Of a stretch of 64,000 nt of DNA, positions 42,807-54,282 are shown one piece after another. The notes under the pieces were generated by a model. That model saw only the letters and a program-made list of their open reading frames with translations, did no database searches and was not told the origin of the DNA. Source of the stretch: Rhipicephalus microplus (Eukaryota; Arthropoda; Arachnida; Ixodida; Ixodidae). The number at the start of each line of letters is the position of its first letter. The stretch's first letter is position 1. Location: contig NC_134700.1 in assembly GCF_043290135.1 (NCBI RefSeq), positions 239,757,088 through 239,821,087 on the forward strand, read 5' to 3'. A program made the translations under genes and the position numbers.

Positions 42807-43010
42807 AACCTGTGACGTCGGACCAAGCACACTGGCCGATTTACTGCAAACCTGACCAAATGGCTTTGGATGACAATGAATCTGTGGCGTCGGGCGAAGC
42901 ATGGTTGCCGACCTATTGCTGACCTGGCCAAGTGGTGTTGGCAATTGGTAAACCTACGACGTCGGGCCAAGCACACTGGCCGACCTACTGCTGACGTGGT
43001 CAATGGCCAC
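42807..43010 (+). repeat. 72-bp minisatellite, nearly three units
   Basis: AACCTGTGACGTCGGACCAAGC at 42807, AATCTGTGGCGTCGGGCGAAGC at 42879 and AACCTACGACGTCGGGCCAAGC at 42951 start successive units 72 bp apart. The length is a multiple of three and both strands stay partly open, but no protein family is evident. Confidence 0.88.
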
Positions 43011-43329
43011 TCACGGGCCGACCACTTTTTTGGTTGTATCGCCAACTAAACTGACCACCGACTGGTTTCCGACCCTTAACCGACCATCGGCCACTGGCCA
43101 TGTCCCTTTGGGCAACCATCTATAGAGCTGTTTGAAAGTTCCGGGTGTTTTTAGCGGCGAGGGCTGCACTGTTCCGGCCTTTTTTTTTTGACGTAGTTTG
43201 ATTGCCTCCCAAATGCGTCTACAAATCATCGAATGGGCTCGTTTTCGTCGTGGCACCTGTCGAATCAAATGCGTTAAGGAGACTCCTTCCACTACATGGC
43301 ATTTATGTAGTGTTTTTTTTTTGCCAAAG
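43011..43329. other. unassigned sequence between minisatellite and SINE
   Basis: The minus strand is open from 43292 to 43011 and runs on from the minisatellite frame, but I see no domain in it. Confidence 0.35.
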
Positions 43330-43557
43330 CAACTGCAAGTAACATTGTGGCTTTGTGGCAGGACACCTGCTTGCCACGCAAACAGCCCGGGTTGGATCCT
43401 GAGTGAGACCGAAAAGTTTATTCTTAATTTTATTGGCTACTTTTTCGTTGTCTTTTTTTGCTCATGAACTGTTTTTCCCTCACAACCAATGGGGCCGACG
43501 CCGACGGCGGAATTTCTGCGACACGAGCTCCCTAATATTATTGCCTTAAAAAATTAA
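43330..43557 (+). mobile_element. second tRNA-derived SINE type
   Basis: TGTGGCAGGACACCTGC (A-box-like) and CCCGGGTTGGATCCTG (B-box-like, GGTTGGATCC) lie about 35 bp apart near 43352 and 43387. A T-rich body follows, then GCCGACGCCGACGGCGGAATTTCTGCGACACGAGCTCC to about 43557. The A/B pair and a recurrent-looking 3' block suggest a SINE other than Ruka. No clear target duplication was seen. Confidence 0.5.
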
Positions 43558-44499
43558 GGTGCATAAAGTTGTCGATCTTTCTACCCATGCTAGCAAACTT
43601 GTCACATATATAAGAAATGTATTTGAATGCAAGATTTATTTCTAGATGTAACCTAATAATTTCAAGGCACCTATCATAAGTATAACAATGTCAATCATAA
43701 ATGTTTTGGTCTACGCATTCTTTTATGGTCTGGCCCTATTGCATTTTATTTTTGTTCGGCTAGTTGGCAGAAACACATTGATAGAACTCTGAAGAGTATT
43801 TTTGCGAGCGTTGCAGACAGCCTTGCAGTATCCAGTGACAAGAACTTTTTTGAGTCACTACGTAGTGATACGTATATTGCATTGCTTTTGGAAACTGTTA
43901 TAACGGGTAACATTTCAAATGGATTTTTATAAGGTTATGCACCCTCGCGGTAATTACCCAAGGTCGCCTGTTGCGTAGTTCCTAATTGTAAGATAAAATT
44001 ACGCAAAATTAAGTATTGCATGAATCATATGGCAATTCAATCAGCTCTCGGGTGAGATGCTTAATCAAGCAATAATGTGTAGCTTAAACCTCGATGCTCT
44101 ATGTCAAATATTTACACCCTTTCTAATTGAGGTTTCTTATGCAGCGTAAAATAAGTTTGGCACAGTACAGCAAGGTTATTTTTCATTTGTTTTTGTGTTG
44201 TTTACAACACTTTTTATTTTAGTCTATACATCGCTGATAACTGCAATAGCTCAAGCACTGTAACTGATTGACAGGCCATAATTCATACCACTGTTGAAAT
44301 AGGCAAATACTACTAGTACCGCTACTATATTGTTACTACTTATAATAATATTAGGAATAATATACATTTAGTATATTGTTAATATTACTAAAATTTTTTT
44401 CATACTTATCTTCAAATTTCTGCTGTTTAGGTACTATTGCTTTCGCTAATTTGATTGTTATTGTGTTTCAATGTAGCGTAAATAAGTTACATGTATTCT
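43558..44499. other. AT-rich unassigned sequence
   Basis: No gene or recognisable repeat. Confidence 0.45.
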
Positions 44500-44640
44500 T
44501 TCTGTGATTGTTTGCATGAAAAGGTTTTCAATATGTATGTCATCTCTCGTTTGCCGATGTGCCGGGCCAAGTCCTCCAAGCCACTGTCTGGCTTTGACAG
44601 GCCTGTTATTTGTTATGTACAACACAAAATGACAATAAAG

Positions 44641-44727
<87 letters not shown>
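44500..44727 (+). mobile_element. LINE 3' end with (ATT)n tail
   Basis: GTGCCGGGCCAAGTCC...CTGGCTTTGACAGGCCTG, a short AT-rich spacer and GACAATAAAGATTATTATT look like the 3' UTR and tail of a tick LINE. AATAAA directly precedes an ATT tail (44641-44727). Only the untranslated end remains, so the family is uncertain. Confidence 0.5.
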
Positions 44728-45725
44728 GCAGTGATAACCACCGGCTTCAATGTTGGCTTGTATGATTTCTTTTTTATGACTGAGGCGTTCAGATATTCTC
44801 TTTCGTACATTAATCTATCTGATTGAAACTGTTAGTATGCTGTTCTCCACGAGACAGGATATATTCCGGAAGGCTAATTAAGCAAGTTCAATACCATTGC
44901 GAATATATCTGTGAAGAAAAAAAAGAAAGACGTTAATCTGGTAACGCCGCAGCATTACACATCTCTTTTAACTCATTGTGCTACAGTACTATTCCGTTCG
45001 CACACTTGCTTTTATCTGGCATCAGCACAGACTTAATCAATGATGTAGTTTCACTGCGAAGCTTTCTATTTTTTTTTTGTTCCGACCAACATATTCGACT
45101 GTGGCGCAAATCTTCATTGATACTGAGTCGTTAAAGCTGTCTTTAAATCGTTAATTTTTTCCTCGACGGTCTCACCTTTTACTAGTTGAGATAATACTAA
45201 TTACAAAAAGAATCAACGGGAACAAAGCGTTATCACATCCACTACATCGTCGTTCTAGTAGAACGCGTCCGTGCAGACCGAGATCTCGCACAGCGTCGCA
45301 TGCTGAAACACAACCAATTAAAAGCCCCTTTTCGTCCTCTCTCTTCTTTTTTCTTCCGGAGAACACAAAGAAAAAAACCTAAACAACGTGAAGCGGCAAA
45401 GCGTCATGATTTCCTTCTCCCCCCAGCTTTCCTTCTTGAATGAAGACGAACTGACAAACGTGTCCTTTTGTACGCGCTGTTCCAAGTGGGCGGTTGGTCA
45501 GTGTCCAAATAACGACCGCTGAAGCACATCGCTTGTCGCTTCTCGTATTTCGGGCCAACAGTTGCTCTGTCGCACTCAGGCGGCAGCTGGCTAATGCGTC
45601 GGGACGTGGCGCTAACGCCACCTGAAGCGTGCCTAGATTATTGGGCGACGTGGTGCTTTCAATGTTGAGTGACCCTCACAGCCAGAGTTGGATTAGCGTG
45701 GCTGCAAGGCATCACGTGTACTTTG
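44728..45725. other. unassigned sequence
   Basis: AT-rich to about 45200, then more GC-rich to 45650. A minus-strand frame of 80 codons (45621-45379) has no recognisable domain. Confidence 0.4.
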
Positions 45726-45961
45726 AGGGGCGAAGCTCCTTAAGGTGTGGGTCTGTTCGTCCCTTGTGTGTATGCATGTATGTAGTAGTACGTAGCTACA
45801 GTTAGAACATACCCACTTTAGAGTGTGTATGTGCCACAGGAGATGCGAGATGGGAGATGGCGGTACTTGAAGTGTTCGCTGGATGGACGCATGGACGGAC
45901 GGAAAGACAGAGTAGCAGATGGATTGACGGATGGATAGAAGTGCGGACGTACGGACGAATG

Positions 45962-45999
<38 letters not shown>

Positions 46000-46135
46000 T
46001 TAATGGACGGGCTCACGTACGGACGCATGGATGGACGCACAGATGGTCACGCGGACGGACGGAAGCACGGACGGGCTGATGGACGCAGTGACCCACTCAT
46101 CATCATTCACTCCGTGGATATGCTGTGATTTTTTT
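45726..46135 (+). mobile_element. GGGGCGAAGC-end non-autonomous element, copy C
   Basis: AGGGGCGAAGCTCCTTAAGG at 45726 and CCCACTCATCATCATTCACTCCGTGGATATGCTGTGATTTTTTT ending about 46135 (given by position) match the ends of copies A, B and D. The middle is GGATGGACGGACG minisatellite and a CAGA run (45961-45999). At 410 bp it is the shortest copy. Confidence 0.82.
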
Positions 46136-46692
46136 GTCGTCTCATAATGTGCCTGTAGCACGACCGCTTGATTGATCAAATTTCGTTCACCAACCTCGAA
46201 CTTCCTGTTTCCAGTCAGCCATCCTAGCGGCTTTCCGATGAGTATACCTCAAAAAAATTTTTAACTGGTTATAAAATGCCTCTTTTCCAGCTTTTCCTCT
46301 AACTGCGCTGCGCTTTCCGCGAAGGCCTGGCGTTTTTATTGTGAAGTGCGCATTCTCAGCAAATATTTATAATGTTCAACATTATACATTATGACAACCT
46401 GACAACAATACAGCATACGTAAACTTGTGTTATGTGTTTCAATAAAAAAGGGACCACCAAACTTTTTTGTACAGCCATGTTCAAGATAAATCTCCGAAAT
46501 ATGTACCTTCTTAAAGGTAAAAGTTCGGAAGTTGGGTTTCTTAATAGCGTAGAGTAATAAATTTTATTGCATAAACAAAGAAGGGATTGTGTTCATGTAC
46601 ATGTACGAAAAATTTGGCAGATACGACGTATCTAGAAAACCTATGTGATGCGAAGTATGTGGATGCAAGGTGATTGTGTTATAATTTTTTAT
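46136..46692. other. unassigned sequence before the RTE element
   Basis: No gene. It ends in the GATA microsatellite (46693-46720) that flanks the RTE insertion. Confidence 0.45.
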
Positions 46693-46772
46693 TAGATAGA
46701 TACATAGATAGATAGATAGATCATCATCATCATCATCATTATCAACATCATCATCATCATCATCATCAGCCT

Positions 46773-47820
46773 GACTAGGTCCACTGCAGGACAAAGGCCT
46801 CTCCCATGTTGCGCCAGTTAACCTGGTCCTGTGCCAATTTATACCCGCAAACTTCTTAATCTCATCTGCCCACCTAAACTTCTGTCTCCCCCTAACCCGC
46901 TTGTTTTCTCTGGGAATCCAGTTAGTTACCCTTAATGACCAGCGGTTATCCTGTCTACGCGCTACATGCCGGGCTCATGTCCATTTCCTTTTCTTGATTT
47001 CAACTATGATATCATTACCACCCGTTTGTTCCCTAATCCACTGTGCTCTCTTCTTGTCTCTTAAGGTTACACCTACCAATTTTCTTTCCATTGCTCGCTG
47101 CGTCGTCCTCAATTTAAGCTGGACCCTCTTTGTAAGTCTCCAGGTTTCTGCTCCGTAGCTAAGTACCAGCAAGATACAACTGTTATATACCTTCCTCTTG
47201 AGCGATAGTGGCGATCTACCTGTCATAATTTGAGAGTGCTTGCCAAATGTGCTCCAGCCCTTTCTTATTCTTCTAGTTACTTCAATCTCGTGGTTCGGTT
47301 CCGCGGATATTACCTGCCCTAAGTAGACATAGTCTTTTACAATTTGAAGTGCACTATCGCCTATCTCGAAGCGCTGCTCTTTTTCGAGGTTGTTGCACAT
47401 TACTTTCGTTTTCTGCAGATTAATTTTAAGACCCACCTTTCTGCTCTCCTTGTCTAACTCCGTAATCATGAGTTGCGATTCGTCCCCTGAGTTACTCAGC
47501 AATGCAATGTCATCGGCGAAGCGCAGGTTACTAAGGGACTCTTCATTAACTCTAACTGTTCCCATTCGAAGCTTCTGAAGACCTCCTGTAAGCACGCGGT
47601 AAATAGCATTGGGGAGATTGTGTCCGCCTGCCTTACACTCTTTTTGATTGGTATTCTGTTGCTTTCTTTATGAAGCACTATGGTAGCAGTTTATCGCCCG
47701 TAGATTTCTTCCAGGATGTTTATATATACTTCATCTACGTCCTGATTCCGCAGTGTCTGCATGACGGCTGATATTTCTACTGAATCAAACGCCTTCTCGT
47801 AATTTATTTATCTATGTATA
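46773..47820 (-). pseudogene. RTE reverse transcriptase, palm to C-terminus
   Basis: The minus strand encodes NYEKAFDSVEISAVMQTL, SVRQADTISPMLFTACLQEVF (where G-D is usual), LRFADDIALLS with the catalytic FADD, VGLKINLQKTKVM, YVYLGQVIS, YGAETWRL and a C-terminal RKW, stop, ARHVARRQDNRW...GRQKFRWADEI. The TGA at 46975-46977 replaces the Trp codon usual in relatives, and a TAA lies at about 47699. Known role of the family: target-primed reverse transcription. Confidence 0.88.
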
Positions 47821-47832
47821 GTGGTTGGTTAT

Positions 47833-49190
47833 ATGAGTAAGGTAAAAACACAGTATACTATACTGATGGGAGACTTTAATGCAAAGGTAGGGAAGAAGCA
47901 GGCTGGAGACCATGCAGTAGGAGATTATGGCATCGGTACTAGAAACACCAGAGGAGAGCAACTAGTAGAATTCGCAGAACGCAATAATTCACGGATTTTG
48001 AATACCTCCTACTGAAAACGAAGAAACCGCAAGTGGACATGGAGGAGCCCTAATGGCGAAAATAAGAACGAAATAGACTTTATAATGAGTGCACACCTAG
48101 GCATCTTGCAGGATGTGGAAGTGATTGGAAAGGTACGAAGCAGTGACCATAGAATGTTGCGGTCTCAAATTCGCCTAGACTTGAAGAAGGAACGACAGAA
48201 ACTGATACGCAAGAAGCCAATCATTGAGCTAGTAGTGAGAGGGAAAGTACAGGAATTCAGAGTCTCGCTTCAGAGCAGGTGCTCGGATGTTAGTGAAGAA
48301 ACTAACCTTAGCGTAGTTAAAATGAATGATAATCTGACGAGTATCATTACGGAGTGTGCAGTGGAAGTTGGAGGCTGGGTAGTTAGACAGGACACTGGCA
48401 AGCTTTCCCAGGAAACGAAGAATCTCATTAAGAAGCGTCAAATCATAAGTGTCTGAAGTACAAACGGACAAAATAGAACTGGCAGAGCTTTCGAAGTTGA
48501 TTGATAGGCGTAAGGTATGCGATATAAGAAGGTATAACATGGATTGAATTGAACACGCTCTGAAAAACGGAGGAAGCGTCAAAGCTGTGAAGAGGAAACT
48601 TGGAATAGGCCAAAATCAGATGTATGCATTAAGGGATGAAGAAGGCAAAATGACTACCAATATGGATAGTATAGTTAAAATAGTGGAGGAGTTTTACAGA
48701 GATCCGTACAGTAGCCGGGACAACCACGACATTAATACGATAAGAATTGGCAGTAACCCAGATGACACCCCACCAGTAATGATAGAAGAAGTAAGAAAAG
48801 CTTTGGAAAGCTTGCAAAGAGGCAAAGCTGCTGGTGAAGATCAGGTAACATCAAAACTGTTGAAAGATGGAGAACAGATTGTGTTAGAAAAACTAGCCAC
48901 CCTGTTTACGAGATGTCTCCTGACGGGAAGAGTACTGGAGTCTTGGAAGAACGCTAACATCATCCTAATACATAAGAAAGGAGATGACAAGGACTTGAAA
49001 AAAACAGGCTGATGAGCTTGCTCTCTGTAGTATACAAGCTATTTACAAAGGTAATTGCTAACAGAGTAAATAAAACATTAGAATTCAATCAACCAATGGA
49101 ACAAGCAGGATTTCGAACAGGCTACTGAACAATCGAGCACCTTCATACTATCAATCAGCTAATAGAGAAATGCTTAGAATATAACCAACC
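47833..49190 (+). pseudogene. RTE endonuclease and RT fingers (inverted 5' half)
   Basis: The plus strand reads YTILMGDFNAKVGKKQAGD, NTRGEQLVEFAERNN, a TGA at 48013, KWTWRSPNGENKNEIDFIM and SSDHRMLRSQIRL, the C-terminal half of an APE endonuclease. After frameshifts near 48460-48590 it continues with GKAAGEDQVTSKLLKDG, NANIILIHKKGDDKD, SLLSVVYKLFTKVIANR and EQAGFRTGY, the first RT motifs. The endonuclease N-terminus is missing, consistent with 5' truncation at the inner end. Confidence 0.87.
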
Positions 49191-49201
49191 ACTATACAAA
49201 A

Positions 49202-49273
<72 letters not shown>

Positions 49274-49283
49274 GTAGATAGAT
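49202..49283. repeat. (GATA)n microsatellite, right flank of the RTE insertion
   Basis: About 20 GATA units following CTATACAAAAA. A shorter GATA run (46693-46720) lies on the other side of the RTE element. Confidence 0.97.
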
Positions 49284-52161
49284 GCCAAAAGTGCTTGAAG
49301 CACGCAAATAAATGCTTCACATTTGAAAAAAAAAGGTGAGAAAAGAAAAATACACCTGCGCACATGTATCGTTACATTGCAGCCATTGGACATGATAATG
49401 GCGTAAACTTTTGTCTTTGGACGATAAATCATTCGTTGAAAGTTATAGCACGTGGTATGTTCGTCCTACAGGAGATAAGGCGTGCAAAACACGGACACAA
49501 GACAAGCGAACAAGTAAACGCAAACGACGACTGTCAAATAAAAGAGCACACAGCGCATGGAAAGGACGATAAATACTTAGCAGCTCGATCTGTACCTGTT
49601 TTTCTACGTGTCTCCTTTTCACTTCGGGTCTTCACTAGGGTTCTACCAGTCATCGCTCCTTATTAACAATCTATATGGTATTTACATTGCAATAGGCAAT
49701 TTATGTCCCCAGTGGTTGCATACGGCAGTGTACAGCCACCAAAAGAAAACAAGGTGACATATGAACAGATCAATCCCGACTAGCTGAATTCAAGTAATCT
49801 TGCCATGTCCCCGTGGCTGCCAATTGTTTACACAATGTGTAATGCGTCTGTAAGGGCACTTTTTGGTTTAACGATTCATGTTCTGTTTCTTGGCCAACAC
49901 ACTTGGAACGCAGTCCGGATTGTGGCTCAAGTTGCTAGGGAGAAAGACGCACAGGCAGATTTTGGGCACGCACACGCTGACCTCACACATCATTTTGACT
50001 ACGGACTCCCGCAGTCATAACCATAACCTTTAGGTGTGGGCAAGAAATGTATGGGGTAACCGCGACGTGAAATCACACATCACAAGAGTCAAAAGAAGCT
50101 CAATATGGGGGAACGTATAGGAGGGACGGAACAAGGGTTTGTGGTTTTGGTACTCCGGCAAGGTCGTGGTACACCGGAAAGCCGCTGTGACCTGCCTTAC
50201 TCACCTTGCTCTTCCAACTTTTTTTTTATTGCCGGGCATTGTATAAATTGACGCTATCTCGGTCGGCTGGCAGAACCCACCAAGCAGATTCTGGTCGACC
50301 TACCCAGGATGCTAAGTGAGGTTGAAGTCTTCAGATGATGTCATTGTACTTACAGCCGTTAATATTTTAATATTATAACGCCGTCTGTTTGTTTTTCTAT
50401 GTTCGCGGTTAATGCCTCAGGTGTGGCTGGGCTCTACAGAACGACACTGAGATCCCGTCTTCATGTTCGTACCAAATCTGCTGCAACTTCATCTGTTTTA
50501 TTTATTTTTTGTTTTTTTTACCGACGAAGCTTGTCTTAGTCAGGGCTTGACCGGAAGCCGACCTATACTGCTGGGGCATTCTTTTTTTCGCAATGCACCA
50601 TAACAGTTCAAGGGATTACCTATGGGTTGGTTCTTAAATTTAAGATGGCAAAAGGGGGGAGGGGAGGTTATCGAAAATGAGCAATGAATATATGTGTCAT
50701 ATTGAGACAGTCTTAGTCTTCGTTCCTGGTTACGGGCTTGTTTTACAGAAATACATCGTTGTTATGCTGTTGTTAGCATGCCGTTCTAAGCATTATTGTG
50801 ATTTGTTTGTTAACGCATTATGTCGTTGTCATAAAATTATTATTAGCCGGCCATTTTTTATATTTTTTAGGAATCCTAAAGGCAATATTGGCACCATACA
50901 AATACCAATAATATCTTTACATGTGTGAATTCTGCTCTTATACTAAGATATTTGCCAAAAATGTTTGCCCCGTGCACTTTGCCTAAAGCTTCCACATATG
51001 CATGGTAGCTTAGAAATATACCGGTTGTCTAGAACGTCAGCCACGACTGAAATAACTCGCCTTTATTAAAACTAACTAGAAGAACTATAAACTCTGATCT
51101 TGAGAGAATTCACCTCAATATTTCTTCCTAAGCGAACTTCGGTTTTTGGTCAAGATATCGAAATGTGGGCTCAGACTTTCACCAATTCTTGAGCAACAAC
51201 AATAAAATGAAAACCAGAGGGAGTGCCCACTCAAGATAAATGGCGTTGAGAGCACATTTTATGGCTGCGTTGGAGATGCTCATCGGCTAAAATGCATCTG
51301 GCCAGAAAAGAAAAAAAAACAAGATCAACAATTCTGCTTTACTGCAACAGCGCTTTCAATAGGCCGCCATCGCGTGCTATCAAGTTTCCTGTTTACCTCT
51401 TCGAATTCGTATCGATTCGCCTTCCTCGCATCGCTATCAATCTTATTTCTGTTTCCGTGATTTCTTCAGACACAACCTTGTGCACAGAAAAGATACGAGC
51501 CAGTGATAGTGAACTACCCCCGAGGCCATATGTTATCACAGGGAGCACCCTTTGGGTATCAGCGAGGGCTCCAAACTTTTTCGCAAAACATTGTAAATTA
51601 TGCATGCACTTGAACATAGGCTCTTTTTCTTATCCGGCTTCCCGTTCATGCAAATAACCTATTCTGATGGTGCGTCATATTTTACTAAAATTCAAAAACT
51701 TCTATCGAACCGCGTCCTTTCGTAACCCCCAAAAATAAGAAAACACTTGAAATGAAGGGTGTTTGAATAGCCCACCCGTCTTCAAACAAACGCCGCCTGC
51801 TTCACACTGACAAACTTCGGGTTCTTTCAATCTGTGGAATGTGTTTAGCCTTCAATAAAACTGATCGATTTCCTGAATAGCCAAAGTTATTCAGAAATCA
51901 CACGTCAGACAAGCAACCATTATTTGCCTCTAGGCACCGTTGTACAACCTTCACCAAAGCGTTGTAATGTTGACGCGTTTAGCTATGATTCACATACATT
52001 TTCGTTTTCTGAAATACTGTTCTGGTGTGAGACATGAGCGGTGCTAGATGCTTGGCGAGAAATTTTGTGAGGCTGTTTTTACATTTTTAAATTTTTTACA
52101 ACGTCCGTCCGTATAAGTTTAACTGCCATACGCACTTTGTTTGATCTCGCTTGTCCTTTTT
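49284..52161. other. unassigned sequence
   Basis: No gene or element recognised. The minus strand from 51617 to 51393 is open (QCFAKKFGALADTQRVLPV...SLARIFSVHKVVSEE) with protein-like composition and could be an exon, but no clear splice pair or domain was found. Confidence 0.35.
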
Positions 52162-53193
52162 AGGGGCGAAGCTCCTTAAAACGGCACCCATTTGTTCCTC
52201 GTAGTCGTAGTTGTAGTGTGTAATAAGTGTTACATTTTGACCTGCAAGATGATGCCGGTGGGAGATTTCTCCTGTGATTTGTTGAACAACAAAAAGTTCG
52301 CGGCGTGCGCGTTAACTAAAAGTCGAATGCTCCTGTCTCTCATTCGCCATTAGCAGCCATTGACATGTTCCAGTAGGAAACGTTAGTAGAAGTAGAAGTG
52401 TTAAAAGCCGACTTCTGCTGTCTCTCATTCCCAGTAGCAGCCAGTGTTTACCTTCAAGGTAGTGCCTGGTTAGATTTCTCCTGTGAGTGATTAAACAATA
52501 AAAAAAAATTTGTTCAAAACGCCATTGATTGATGAAATAAAGTAACGAAAGACGCCAGATGTTTTCTAAAAGCAAAACAAAAAGACGCCAGATGTTTCTA
52601 AAGCAAAACAAAAAGAAGACGCCAGCTGCTTAACGAAAGACACCAGGTGTTTTCTAAAGCAATGGTTTTATAATCATAACCTCATCGACACAGGTTTGTA
52701 GTTGCCGATGCTCGTTGCCATTGGTGTGTGCTCGTATGGTACATTGAGCACTATCTGACAGGAAAAGGTTGCTGCGTTATACTCGCCGGGCGTAACCTCC
52801 TTCGTTTTCGAAAGGTTTAGCGAGCGTTCGGCCGCAGTGCAATGAATACAGTGAACTAGTATATACCATGAACTCGAGGTGGTTAAAGGTGGGAAGTGGA
52901 CCCGAAGCGCAAGCCGTAAGAAAGTGTGCGTGTGCCACCTCACGTTTAGTCCTTGGAATGTCCGCTGGATGGCGGTGCTTCTATATGGGGAATATATGAT
53001 GAAAAGATGCGAGATGGTGGTACTTGAAGTGTTGAATAGATGGACGAACGGACACATAGAGAGATGCATGGATGGACGCATGGACGGTCACACTGACGGA
53101 CGCATGGACGGACGGAAGCAAGAACGAATGAACGGAGGAATTCTTCGCCCCACTCTCCATCATTCACTCCGTAAATATGCTGCCATTTTTTTT
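52162..53193 (+). mobile_element. GGGGCGAAGC-end non-autonomous element, copy D (about 1.03 kb)
   Basis: TTTTTAGGGGCGAAGCTCCTTA starts at 52157 and the end is CTTCGCCCCACTCTCCATCATTC...GTAAATATGCTGCCATTTTTTTT at 53193. It is twice the size of the others. Extra inside material includes a diverged roughly 210-bp tandem duplication (GATTTCTCCTGTGA near 52265 and again near 52475) and several AGACGCCAGATGTTTTCTAAA words (52550-52660). The terminal third has the same TCCGCTGGATGGCGGTGCTTC and GGACGGACGGA-type blocks as copies A and C. Confidence 0.75.
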
Positions 53194-53556
53194 CACTTTA
53201 TGTGCATTTGTGAGAGTGCACGTCCTGTCGAACAGACCTTGTAACTCTTTCATTCGGTTTAAACAGATGGCGTAATAAAAGATGTAATAGCCGACCGAGC
53301 ACTCGCTATGGACGCAGTTGTGCAAATTTGGCGAGGGCTGCGTGAGATGAGTCAGTGCTTTCATAGCCTTATTTTATGATATTTGACACAGGGCAGTAGG
53401 GGCGCTCATCAATATAGTTCGGAAGCTCTACGCCCTACTCCCCTAACATAAATGGATGGATGAAAGATTCACATATCGCGTGACCCGCTGGCAATTCATT
53501 TGCGAAAACCACTTCTGGGTCTAGAACTTAGTCATAATAAGATGTGGTGAGGTTAA
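53194..53556. other. unassigned sequence
   Basis: Nothing recognised. Confidence 0.45.
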
Positions 53557-53739
53557 CCCGCCATGGTGGTCTAGTGCCTAAAGCACTCGGCTGCTGACTA
53601 GCAGGTAGTCACATTTATGATGGAGGCAAAAGCTCTTGAGGCCTGTGTGCTTAAATTTTGGTGCTTTGGAGATTTAGGTGTAAATCTCTGGAGCCCTCCA
53701 CTACGGCGTCTCTAACAATCATATAGTGGTTAAACGACG
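53557..53739 (+). mobile_element. Ruka-type SINE, diverged, B-box deleted
   Basis: CCATGGTGGTCTAGTGCCTAAAGCACTCGGCTGCTGAC matches the Ruka head with A-box. The next bases skip the B-box segment and continue with GATGGAGGCAAAAGC, then CTGGAGCCCTCCACTACGGCGTCTCTAACAATCATATAGTGG. With no B-box it cannot use its own internal promoter. Confidence 0.85.
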
Positions 53740-54254
53740 TCTACTCTGTTCGCAAACTTTTCGTTGAAGCGGTCTTTGGGGATATGCTTATTTTCACAGA
53801 TCAACATCTTTATTTTTATCACGTATGTGGTGATGTTAGTTTTGAAAGTTGGTTTGAAATGTTTTAAGTAATAACTTTTTCAGGCGACTTGTATTATATT
53901 ATTGGGGTATGTCGATGTCGGTTGGCTTTCCTGCTTTGCTAGCTGCATCGCACGCCACCCTTTCTATTAAGGACGAGGCCTTTCGGTATCGACAAAAAAA
54001 AAGAAGAAAAAAGTTGGCCCCGTATCTGCATGTAATCTGCAAATGCCGTAGAAAGACGATAGTCTTGCGTGTGGAGAGAGTGAACAAAACATTTATTTGA
54101 TGTTCTGCGCAAGAAAATTGGTGAGTGGTATTCCGGAGGCGCTGCGTTAGAGTGCCTCGAGCGTGCAGCGGAGGCGAACGAGCGCATCAAGTCACGTCAC
54201 ACGTGAGACATGAGCGCCATCTGGCAGTTCTTCTTGGAAAACAAAGCGCGTGGC
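53740..54254. other. unassigned sequence
   Basis: No supported gene. A plus frame of 71 codons from 54125 crosses the palindrome and is probably incidental. Confidence 0.4.
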
Positions 54255-54282
54255 CTGAGACGGGCGTGCACGCCCGTCTCAG
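54255..54282. other. perfect 28-bp palindrome
   Basis: The left arm CTGAGACGGGCGTG (54255-54268) is followed immediately by its exact reverse complement CACGCCCGTCTCAG (54269-54282) with no loop; the centre is GTGCAC. Confidence 0.95.

Larger units (their letters stand above)
46721..49197 (-). mobile_element. RTE-clade LINE with inverted 5' half (twin-priming structure)
   Basis: The 3' half (46721-47834) is on the minus strand and ends in a (GAT)n tail. The 5' half (47833-49197) is on the plus strand. The two halves would join without loss in the RT domain: the plus part ends ...EYNQPLY and the minus part begins NQPLYI, then NYEKAFDSV. A 19-bp stretch (ATATAACCAACCACTATAC) is present at 49179-49197 and, inverted, at 47816-47834. 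Both outer flanks are GATA repeats (46693-46720 and 49202-49283). This is the layout produced by twin priming in target-primed reverse transcription. In-frame stops and frameshifts in both halves make it inactive. Confidence 0.88.
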
